From Lentimicrobiaceae bacterium (GTDB taxonomy: Bacteria; Bacteroidota; Bacteroidia; Bacteroidales; F082), in assembly GCA_002708315.1 (NCBI GenBank), contig PANC01000002.1, positions 1 through 50,380 on the forward strand: a stretch of DNA of 50,380 nt, given 5' to 3'. Both the position numbers and the translations under genes were made by a program. Numbering within the stretch: the stretch's first letter is position 1; the number at the start of each line of letters is the position of its first letter. The notes beneath the pieces are model-generated. The model did not search any database and was not told the origin of the DNA. It saw only the letters and a list, made by a program, of their open reading frames with translations. This document shows positions 24,663 through 32,040 of the stretch, piece after piece.

Positions 24663-25463
24663 CTATATGCTCTCAAATCTTAAGCTATTCTTATTAAATG
24701 AAACCCCATCTACATCAAAGACTCTGTTTATTAATCCTTCGTCTATAATCGATGGAACACTTCCGCTGTAAAACTCTTTGTTAAATCCAAGCAACCATAC
24801 TGTTGAAACATTTTTCAATGCCATATCTGTATCATGAGTAGTTATAATTACACTTTTATTGTGCTTACTAACTAATTCCTTTAATAATTTCATTATTTGA
24901 ATCTTACCTGGCGAATCAATGAAGGCTGTTGGTTCATCGAGTATAATTAATGGTGTATCCTGAACCACAGCCCTAGCCAATAGCACCTTTTGTTTCTCAC
25001 CATCACTCAATGAATGGAAATATCTGTCAATAAGATTATGAGCTCCAACCACATCGAATCCTTTAATTACTTTATCAATGTCCATTTTTGTTATCTTACC
25101 TAGAAACGATCCGTAGGGATATCTGCCCGTTAAAACAACATCCTTAGCTGTAAGATAAGTGTCAGAAATTTTGTCTGTAAGAACTAAAGCAATCTCAGAG
25201 GCTATTTCCCTATTTGACATATGCCTTATGTTCTTTCCTTTGATAAAAACATTCCCTGCCAATGAAGGTACCATTCCGGTTATGGTTTTAATAAGAGATG
25301 ATTTACCCACCCCATTGGGGCCCAATAGTGCTATAAACTCGCCTTTCTTTACCTCACATCTAATGTTCCTTTGCAAAACCTTAATTTCAGTTGAAGAGTT
25401 AGTGTATCCAGTATCAACACCAGATAATTCTAAGAGGGTATTTTCTAGTTCCATACTATCCAA
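24663..25463 (-). CDS. ABC importer ATP-binding protein (FecE/BtuD-like)
   Basis: The 266 residues form an ABC ATPase with Walker A GPNGVGKSS (48-56), Q-loop region, signature LSDGEKQKVLLARA (LSDGE instead of LSGGQ), Walker B LIILDEP and the switch His in TTHD. This is the ATP-binding subunit of an iron-siderophore/heme/cobalamin type II importer. Its start overlaps the permease stop by eight bases, so translation is coupled. A second ATG nine bases downstream (25454) is an alternative start. With the permease and the lipoprotein binding protein upstream it completes an importer. Confidence 0.92.
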   Translation of the reverse strand: MDSMELENTLLELSGVDTGYTNSSTEIKVLQRNIRCEVKKGEFIALLGPNGVGKSSLIKTITGMVPSLAGNVFIKGKNIRHMSNREIASEIALVLTDKISDTYLTAKDVVLTGRYPYGSFLGKITKMDIDKVIKGFDVVGAHNLIDRYFHSLSDGEKQKVLLARAVVQDTPLIILDEPTAFIDSPGKIQIMKLLKELVSKHNKSVIITTHDTDMALKNVSTVWLLGFNKEFYSGSVPSIIDEGLINRVFDVDGVSFNKNSLRFESI

Positions 25464-26490
25464 TATCCAACCTCCTTCCTTTTATTATTACCCATATAAC
25501 AATTGGCGCTCCTATTATCGAAGTAACGGCATTTATAGGCAGTGAGACATCATAACCTGGCAATTTACTGATTAGATTGCACAGTAAAGAAAAACCTGCT
25601 CCAAACAGTATAACAGCAGGAATTAATATGGTATGATTAGAAGTTCTAAAGTAACTTCTAGCTATGTGAGGCACTGCCAAACCGATGAAAGCAATGGGGC
25701 CGGTAAAAGCTGTTCCAAGAGCAATTAATAAGCCTGAAAAAAGAATGAAAATAGTTTGTAATATTTTTACATTAAACCCAGAACTAACCGCATACCTATG
25801 CCCCAGTAAAAGAGCATTAAGTGGTTTTATAAAAAATAGTGTAGCTAATGATATTAATAGTGTTAGGATCAATATTGTTAGTGATTGACTTACGTTTGTA
25901 TTAGAAAAACTTCCAAGACCCCAAAGTATAAATGAATGCAAATCTTCAGAAGAACTAAAAAACTGAAGTGTGCCAACAACTGCAGAAACTAAATAACCAA
26001 TCATAATTCCTATTATCAAAACAGTCACTGCATTTCCTATTCTGCCGGAAACAAATATTATAACCAACAACACAGCCAAAGCTCCAATGAAGGCAGCAGC
26101 AACAATGCCAAAGTCACCAAAGAATAGTGAATTACTACCCATGCTAACTCCTGTTATTCCTCCCATCAAAACCAACAATGCCACACCCAGACTTGCTCCA
26201 GCACTAATTCCTAATACAGATGGCCCTGCCAATGGGTTTCCGAAGGTAGTTTGCAGCAACATTCCTGCTAGACTGAGTCCCATACCAACAGCCATTGATG
26301 TAATTGCCTGAGGTAGTCTGTATTGAAGTATTATAACCTCACCATGTACTGAATATGAATCTGAAATAAATAATGAATTCATCACTTCTGTCCATGACAG
26401 ATCAACCGAACCATATCTAATGTTTAGCATAAATAACATAAAAGTAACAACTGAAAAAATCAGGAAAGATATATTTCTGTAAGCCAACAT
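25456..26490 (-). CDS. ABC importer permease (FecCD/BtuC family)
   Basis: The 344-residue permease has about ten hydrophobic helices and the FecCD-family features. Examples are YRLPQAITSMAVGMGLSLAGMLLQTTFGNPLAGPSVLGISAGAS and the late motif GTAFTGPIAFIGLAVPHIAR, which contacts the ATPase. Length and motifs are normal for BtuC/FecD. It forms the channel of an importer for iron complexes, heme or cobalamin. It is four bases after the binding-protein stop and overlaps the ATPase gene, so the three genes are tightly coupled. Confidence 0.93.
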   Translation of the reverse strand: MLAYRNISFLIFSVVTFMLFMLNIRYGSVDLSWTEVMNSLFISDSYSVHGEVIILQYRLPQAITSMAVGMGLSLAGMLLQTTFGNPLAGPSVLGISAGASLGVALLVLMGGITGVSMGSNSLFFGDFGIVAAAFIGALAVLLVIIFVSGRIGNAVTVLIIGIMIGYLVSAVVGTLQFFSSSEDLHSFILWGLGSFSNTNVSQSLTILILTLLISLATLFFIKPLNALLLGHRYAVSSGFNVKILQTIFILFSGLLIALGTAFTGPIAFIGLAVPHIARSYFRTSNHTILIPAVILFGAGFSLLCNLISKLPGYDVSLPINAVTSIIGAPIVIWVIIKGRRLDIG

Positions 26491-26494
26491 CTAA

Positions 26495-27646
26495 TTATTT
26501 ATACAATTTATAATAAATAGGAGAATATTCCGGAAGCAGATCCGGATGAAAAGCAAAAATTAAGTCTGCAAGTATTACATGAGGCTCCAATGCCCCTCGC
26601 TCAAAATAAGATGTACTTTTCGAATCGCAAAATACAACATTCTTATTATTAAAAGCATCGAAATTTTGGTATAATTCATTTTCCATGGCAAGCTTATCAT
26701 AGGAGAAACCATCATTAGCATAATATCCTATAATTCGCCAAAAGTCCGCATCATTAGCATGATGATACACGGTTTCAAAGTCAATATTAAAACTAGCAGT
26801 ATTAGTGTTTTCCTTCCAAATATATTCTGCTCCTGCATCTTCAAATAATCGTGCTATATAGCTTTTGCCTCCTGGCACAAACCATTGGCCACTATAGTAC
26901 TTATCTGAAAAGACTGTTGGAATATCAGTTATGTCAGATGTTAATGATTTATATTTATTATACTCGGTCTTTATGATATTAAAGATACTATCTGCTTGCC
27001 TTTGCTTGTTAAAGAACAAACCCGTAAACTTTATCCATTCTGCCCTACCCAATGGATCGGTTTCTTTGAAATCAAAAAATGGAATCATAGTTAAGTTAGT
27101 TTCAGCAAGTGGATGCTTTTGAGCTAAGTTGTAAGGTGAATAAAAGACTATGGAAGGATCAACTTCTAATGCCTTTTCCAAAAAAAAATTTCCATTATTT
27201 GCAAGGTTTACAATTTTACCCTTTTCAAACAATTCCAGAACCTCTTCATTAGTTATGAAATCTGATTCAGAGATTGCAACTACTTTATCTAAAACATCTA
27301 ATTTACTGTAAGCATTAAGCTGGGTAGCAGAAAATACTGCAACACTATCTATTGGTTGAACAAATACTGATTTATTGTTTGAGATAACTCCATCTACCAA
27401 AAAATAATAGCACGCCAAAACCTGGCTTCTATCATCTGGATTGTAAATAATTAGCTTATAGTTATTATCAACTCTCAATATATCAAAACCAATAGCATAT
27501 TCAACCAAAGATTCTTCATTCACATCTATTCTACTAAATAAATCATCAACACTATCTAACTTAACAGGTGAATCACAGGAAATAAATACAAACGATATAC
27601 TCAGTATGCAAACAAAAATGTTAAATAATTTTTCTGCTAATTTCAT
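26495..27646 (-). CDS. ABC importer substrate-binding lipoprotein
   Basis: The 383-residue product has a lipoprotein signal with Cys24 (FVFISC) and a type III periplasmic binding protein fold. The pattern is of the iron-siderophore/heme/cobalamin group: LDKVVAISESDFI, a helical linker, DPSIVFYSPYNLAQ, and the C-terminal HPDLLPEYSPIYYKLYK. It precedes the permease by four bases and should deliver the ligand to it. The ligand is uncertain. No TonB-dependent receptor or riboswitch is next to it. The promoter element TACATTTG is 17 bases upstream of the ATG, and an 8-base inverted repeat (27654-27661 and 27723-27730) flanks the divergent intergenic region. Confidence 0.88.
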   Translation of the reverse strand: MKLAEKLFNIFVCILSISFVFISCDSPVKLDSVDDLFSRIDVNEESLVEYAIGFDILRVDNNYKLIIYNPDDRSQVLACYYFLVDGVISNNKSVFVQPIDSVAVFSATQLNAYSKLDVLDKVVAISESDFITNEEVLELFEKGKIVNLANNGNFFLEKALEVDPSIVFYSPYNLAQKHPLAETNLTMIPFFDFKETDPLGRAEWIKFTGLFFNKQRQADSIFNIIKTEYNKYKSLTSDITDIPTVFSDKYYSGQWFVPGGKSYIARLFEDAGAEYIWKENTNTASFNIDFETVYHHANDADFWRIIGYYANDGFSYDKLAMENELYQNFDAFNNKNVVFCDSKSTSYFERGALEPHVILADLIFAFHPDLLPEYSPIYYKLYK

Positions 27647-27663
27647 ATTAATAAATTGTAATG

Positions 27664-27671
27664 CAAATGTA
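27664..27671 (-). promoter_or_regulatory. -7 promoter element for the importer operon
   Basis: The minus strand reads TACATTTG, an exact TAnnTTTG match, 17 bases before the ATG of the binding protein. It lies just beside the AATTGTAA copy of an inverted repeat that may bind a regulator. Confidence 0.55.
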
Positions 27672-27747
27672 ATTAAATGAGTTATCTTAATTGAATGTCA
27701 ATATACCAGTATTTTATTAATTTTACAATTCACAAAGAAGCAGTCAA

Positions 27748-28536
27748 ATGTTTAGATTAATTATTTTATCACTCATATCAATTTTTATTATTACCGGTTG
27801 TTATAAGAAGAAGGATGATAAAATTCGCATTGCAGTATCAAAGGAAAAATCAACTGAATCCAACACAAAATATTCCGATTGGATTTTACATCACGATAGC
27901 ACCATAGATTTGGTATATATGTATCCAATGGGGATTGATTCAGCATTAGTCAAATTAAAAAGTTGCAATGGACTATTGTTAACTGGAGGGCAAGATATAT
28001 TTCCAGGTTATTATGGAAAAATAGATGATACTGCACGATGCGGTAGCATTGATAGATACCGCGATAGCCTAGAGATGTTACTTATAGATGCGGCAATGGA
28101 ATTAGAAATGCCAATATTTGGAGTTTGTAGAGGAGAGCAGATATTGAATGTTAGTCAGGGAGGAACCCTTTATATAGACATACCTTCAGATTACGACACA
28201 ACTGTGGAGCATCACAATTCAGATTGGTCGCTATGTTACCATCCTGTTTTAATATCAGAAGGATCTCAACTCTCAGATATTTGTGGTGATATTGACGATA
28301 ACCAGGTTGTTACAAATCATCATCAGGGCATAGAAAAGCTAGGTAATAATTTATCAATCTCAGCATGGAGTGCAGATAGCCTGCCAGAAGCAATAGAATG
28401 GAAGAGAAATTCGAATCATAGGTTTATAATGGCTGTTCAGTGGCATCCAGAAGTAATGAGCTATGATCATAGGCTTTCATCACCATTAGCCAAAGCATTT
28501 ATTGCTGCCTGCGAAATAAATTCCAAGAAACATTAA
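27748..28536 (+). CDS. Class I glutamine-amidotransferase-like lipoprotein (peptidase C26)
   Basis: The 262-residue product is a lipoprotein (Cys18 in IITGC) with the gamma-glutamyl-hydrolase/PuuD-type fold of peptidase C26. The nucleophile is Cys127 in FGVCRGEQILN, with the glycine-rich elbow preceding it. The His/Glu pair is His233 and Glu235 in QWHPE, and NHHQG (190-194) is characteristic of the PuuD group. It should act in the periplasm, probably on gamma-glutamyl compounds. The exported form is unusual, since PuuD is cytoplasmic. It is divergent from the importer operon and 164 bases upstream of the secreted AsnB-labelled gene, with which it may be functionally linked. Confidence 0.87.
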   Translation: MFRLIILSLISIFIITGCYKKKDDKIRIAVSKEKSTESNTKYSDWILHHDSTIDLVYMYPMGIDSALVKLKSCNGLLLTGGQDIFPGYYGKIDDTARCGSIDRYRDSLEMLLIDAAMELEMPIFGVCRGEQILNVSQGGTLYIDIPSDYDTTVEHHNSDWSLCYHPVLISEGSQLSDICGDIDDNQVVTNHHQGIEKLGNNLSISAWSADSLPEAIEWKRNSNHRFIMAVQWHPEVMSYDHRLSSPLAKAFIAACEINSKKH

Positions 28537-28675
28537 CAATGAGTACCCATAGTAAAGATGTCAATTCACAATTTTAACCATAAGATTATCGTTAAACTGT
28601 AACATAGATTTATTGGCGAAAAATAATAACCAAAAACAAGCTCAATTAACGATTATTTTCATGCCTAATTTAGAT

Positions 28676-28683
28676 TATTTTTG
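28676..28683 (+). promoter_or_regulatory. -7 promoter element for the secreted AsnB-labelled gene
   Basis: TATTTTTG, an exact TAnnTTTG match, 17 bases before the ATG at 28701. Confidence 0.5.
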
Positions 28684-28700
28684 TAATCAATTTTTAAACC

Positions 28701-29972
28701 ATGAATAGAAAAACATTAATTATCTTATCAATATTATTATTTTTATTGGTCGGCCATATTAAAGCTGCATGGCTAATGATTCCAATGGATAATACCCAAA
28801 AAAATCATCTAAAGGCATATGGAATTGCATATTGGGTATTGGAAAAGGGAGTTGAAATTCAATGGCTATTAAACTACCGTGGAGGAAGCTATCTAATGCC
28901 ATACAATGAATTATTTGATAATGAGTGTACAATTCGTGGAGTAACTTCTATGGTTTTAACTGATGTTCAGGCCTCATCCATTAGACAGCAGATAATGGAA
29001 CCTGATGTTAATATGGATATTATAGATCTCCATAAAGTTCCAAAGATTGCTGTATACTCCCCCAAAAACAAGCAGCCATGGGATGATGCAGTTACCCTAG
29101 CATTAACATATGCTGAGATACCATACGATGTAGTATACGATCAAGAGGTGATCAGTGGTATGTTGCCAAGTTATGATTGGCTTCATCTTCATCACGAAGA
29201 CTTTACTGGACAATATGGTAAGTTTTGGGCACATTACAGAAACTATCCCTGGTACAAGGAAGATGTTGCTGCAAACGAACAGGTTGCAGCAGAATTAGGA
29301 TTCACAAAAGTAAGTGAACTAAAGCTTGCTGTAACAAAGAAAATAAGAGACTTTGTTCTTGGTGGTGGTTATTTATTTGCAATGTGTTCAGCCACTGACA
29401 GCTACGATGTTGCCTTGTCTGCCATAAACGTAGATATATGTGATGTAATGTTTGATGGTGATGCATTAGAATCTGGAGCCCAAGAGAAGTTGAACTATGA
29501 TAATTGCATGGTCTTCAAAGATTTTACTATCGTTCAGAATGCAGGGAAATATGAAATTTCTAATATTGATGTAACAGAAACACGTCCAAAGTCATTAAGG
29601 GAGGGAAATGATTTCTTCATGCTCTTTGATTTCTCTGCAAAATGGGATCATATACCCACAATATTATGCCAGAATCATAATAGAATAATAAATGGTTTTA
29701 TGGGTCAAACAACAGCATTCAATAAGGACTTAATACAATCAGATGTTGTTATAATGGGCGAAAACAAATCAGCTAACGAAGCCAGATATATACATGGCGA
29801 GTTTGGCAAAGGTTTTTGGACATTCTATGGTGGCCATGATCCTGAAGATTACAAACATCGTATAGGAGATCCACAAACAGATCTAAACCTGTACCCAAAC
29901 TCTCCAGGCTACCGTTTGATTCTCAACAATGTTCTTTTCCCAGCAGCCAAAAAGAAAAAACGCAAAACCTAG
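28701..29972 (+). CDS. Conserved secreted protein often labelled asparagine synthetase B; function unknown
   Basis: The 423-residue product has a signal peptide (hydrophobic 6-19, cut near KAA at 21-23). The sequence resembles a protein I recall from many Bacteroidota with conserved blocks IPMDNTQKNHLKAYGI, LHLHHEDFTGQYGKF (161-175), GGGYLFAMCSATDS (221-234) and WTFYGGHDPEDY (373-384), and the end LILNNVLFPAAKKKK. It has no N-terminal Cys of an Ntn glutaminase and no ATP-pyrophosphatase motif, so the asparagine synthetase label is unlikely to be right. The Gly-Gly-Gly-Tyr-Leu-Phe-Ala-Met-Cys block looks like the nucleophile elbow of a class I amidotransferase-like domain with Cys229, and His379 could be its partner; this is inference. 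It follows an exported C26 enzyme. Confidence 0.8.
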   Translation: MNRKTLIILSILLFLLVGHIKAAWLMIPMDNTQKNHLKAYGIAYWVLEKGVEIQWLLNYRGGSYLMPYNELFDNECTIRGVTSMVLTDVQASSIRQQIMEPDVNMDIIDLHKVPKIAVYSPKNKQPWDDAVTLALTYAEIPYDVVYDQEVISGMLPSYDWLHLHHEDFTGQYGKFWAHYRNYPWYKEDVAANEQVAAELGFTKVSELKLAVTKKIRDFVLGGGYLFAMCSATDSYDVALSAINVDICDVMFDGDALESGAQEKLNYDNCMVFKDFTIVQNAGKYEISNIDVTETRPKSLREGNDFFMLFDFSAKWDHIPTILCQNHNRIINGFMGQTTAFNKDLIQSDVVIMGENKSANEARYIHGEFGKGFWTFYGGHDPEDYKHRIGDPQTDLNLYPNSPGYRLILNNVLFPAAKKKKRKT

Positions 29973-29983
29973 TTCCTAATTTT

Positions 29984-30030
29984 ATATCGCTCATACTATT
30001 AGTTACCCAAATTGAAACTATATGCGATAT
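29984..30030 (+). repeat. Nested inverted repeats downstream of the secreted protein gene
   Basis: ATATCGC (29984-29990) pairs with GCGATAT (30024-30030), and inside it TAGTT pairs with AACTA. The two stems could form one long hairpin in the RNA 12 bases after the stop at 29972. No T run follows the outer stem, so it is not a clear terminator; it may protect the 3' end or regulate the next gene. Confidence 0.35.
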
Positions 30031-30084
30031 TAAGTATTATTCAAGGTTGATTATTTGTATTTTTAAGCTCTAAACAAACAGCAA

Positions 30085-31974
30085 ATGCTAAATATATACT
30101 TTTGGGCCTTGATATTCATCATTATGAGCTCCATTGACCTAATTGGTCAAACCTCAACTAAAATGTCTTTGGAGAACGCCACAGCATTTCAAAAAGGAAC
30201 AAGATCAAATGATGGAGAACCAGGACCAAATTACTGGCAAAATCATGCTGATTACAAAATTGATGTAGAATTACTCACTGACAAGAGTATGCTTAGAGCA
30301 AAAGGTACAATAACTTATCATAATGACAGCCCTGACACACTAGATAAATTGGTGTTAAGGCTATATCCGGATATTTATAAAAAAGGTAATGCAAGGTCGT
30401 GGCCAGTTGCACCAGATGACCTGAACGATGGAACAATTATCAAAGAGTTAGCCATAAATGGAAATAGTATTAACGTCAATGATTCTAGAATTGTTAGAAG
30501 GTCTGCTACGAATCTTTTCATTAACCTTGAGTCTCTTCTAATTCCATCCGATTCCTTAAAGGTAGACATGAGCTGGGAACTTTTCATTCCTGAAACCCAA
30601 ACCATAAGGATGGGAAACTATGGTAATAATAGGTTGTTCATAGCTTACTGGTACCCCCAAATAGCTGTTTATGATGACATAGATGGATGGGATATACTAG
30701 AATATTTTGGAACTGTTGAATTCTACAATGATTTCAATAACTATGAGGTTAACATTACTTCCCCCCCATATTTTACGATATGGGCCACAGGTAATTTGAT
30801 TAATATGAATGATATTTACACAGAAAAAGTAATTAGAAATCACACTAAAGCTTCAACATCATCTGATATTATCAACATATTCACTATTGATGACTGCAGA
30901 GAGAATAGAGTTCTTAAAAAAACAGGCAAAAATATTTGGAACTTTGTAGCCAATGATGTTCCAGATTTCACATTTGCAGCATCATTGGAGTCCAATTGGG
31001 ATGCTGCATCCACAATTGCAGATAAGCAAACAAATAGACGAGTTCTGGTTGATGCTGTATATCCCGATTCTATTAATACTTTTGATAAGGCTGTATATTA
31101 TGGCTTAAAAAGTGTAAACTTTATGGTAGATAGCCTTCCTGGTTACCCCTTCCCTTATTCCCATATTACATCATTCTGTAATGGCGAAAATGGTGGTGGA
31201 ATGGAATCACCCATGATGGTAAATGAAGGTGATCCCTCTGATGACGGGTCAGCCATGAGTTTAATTTTTCATGAAATACTTCACACTTATTTCCCATTTT
31301 ACATGGGTATAAATGAACGTAAATACGCATGGATGGATGAAGGGTGGGCATCCTGGCTTTCATATGGTATTGCTGATGACCTTGCTCCCGACTATAATTA
31401 TCTTAGCAGGGTGTCAGCATCCTTTGAAAATATAAGCGGCAAGGAGAAAGAGGTACCTCTTATGTTTCTATCATATCAAATCAAAGACTATCAATCTTAT
31501 CGTTCACACTCATATTCTAGATCGGCACTGGCATATGCCTACTTAAGAAATGCGTTAGGCGATAGTGTTTTTAAATCTGCTGTCTATTCTTTTATTGATC
31601 GTTGGCACAATAAACATCCTGGGCCCTATGACTTTTTCAACACCTTTGAAAATATATCTGGGCAGGATCTAGACTGGTTCTTCACACCCTGGTTTTTTGA
31701 TAGAGTATACGCAGACATTGGAATAAAAAAAGTAACATTTGACAACAAAGTTGTTGTGGAAAACAATGGAGGACTACCTCTACCAATATACTTGAGTTGT
31801 ACATACCTTGATGACACAAAAGAAACCTTTTACAGGAATGCATCTGTATGGAAGAATGGAGATAGGGGTGTAATATTTCAGCTCAATAAAGATAAAAAGC
31901 CCAAAAGAATAATTGTTGGCAATGATATTGTTCCTGATGTTATCAGGGAAAATAATGAAATTATATTTGAATAA
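30085..31974 (+). CDS. M1-family metallopeptidase, exported
   Basis: The 629 residues start with a signal peptide (MLNIYFWALIFIIMSSI, cut near GQ at 21-22). The N-terminal beta-domain ends near residue 290. The catalytic domain has a modified exopeptidase motif GGGMESP (370-376, where GAMEN is canonical) and the zinc site HEILH (396-400) with third ligand Glu419 in MDEGWAS, exactly 18 residues after the second His, as in M1. The C-terminal region (560-629) is a beta-domain. The enzyme should release N-terminal residues from peptides in the periplasm or outside. It is preceded by a nested hairpin and followed by a T9SS subtilase, all on the plus strand. Confidence 0.92.
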   Translation: MLNIYFWALIFIIMSSIDLIGQTSTKMSLENATAFQKGTRSNDGEPGPNYWQNHADYKIDVELLTDKSMLRAKGTITYHNDSPDTLDKLVLRLYPDIYKKGNARSWPVAPDDLNDGTIIKELAINGNSINVNDSRIVRRSATNLFINLESLLIPSDSLKVDMSWELFIPETQTIRMGNYGNNRLFIAYWYPQIAVYDDIDGWDILEYFGTVEFYNDFNNYEVNITSPPYFTIWATGNLINMNDIYTEKVIRNHTKASTSSDIINIFTIDDCRENRVLKKTGKNIWNFVANDVPDFTFAASLESNWDAASTIADKQTNRRVLVDAVYPDSINTFDKAVYYGLKSVNFMVDSLPGYPFPYSHITSFCNGENGGGMESPMMVNEGDPSDDGSAMSLIFHEILHTYFPFYMGINERKYAWMDEGWASWLSYGIADDLAPDYNYLSRVSASFENISGKEKEVPLMFLSYQIKDYQSYRSHSYSRSALAYAYLRNALGDSVFKSAVYSFIDRWHNKHPGPYDFFNTFENISGQDLDWFFTPWFFDRVYADIGIKKVTFDNKVVVENNGGLPLPIYLSCTYLDDTKETFYRNASVWKNGDRGVIFQLNKDKKPKRIIVGNDIVPDVIRENNEIIFE

Positions 31975-31986
31975 TTGTGCAACTTA

Positions 31987-32010
31987 GAGATTGTATTATT
32001 TGTCAATCTC
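31987..32010 (+). repeat. Hairpin between M1 peptidase and subtilase genes
   Basis: GAGATTG (31987-31993) and CAATCTC (32004-32010) form a perfect 7-base stem with a 10-base loop, 12 bases after the M1 stop. No T tract follows, so termination would be weak; an attenuator or mRNA-stabilising role is equally possible. Confidence 0.35.
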
Positions 32011-32040
32011 ATATAAATTAAAGCAAAACAACCTTAAACC

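Noticed and set aside
27647-27747. Cobalamin or other riboswitch before the importer operon
   Set aside because: The gap is only 101 bases shared by two divergent genes and shows no B12-box-like or other recognised conserved element.
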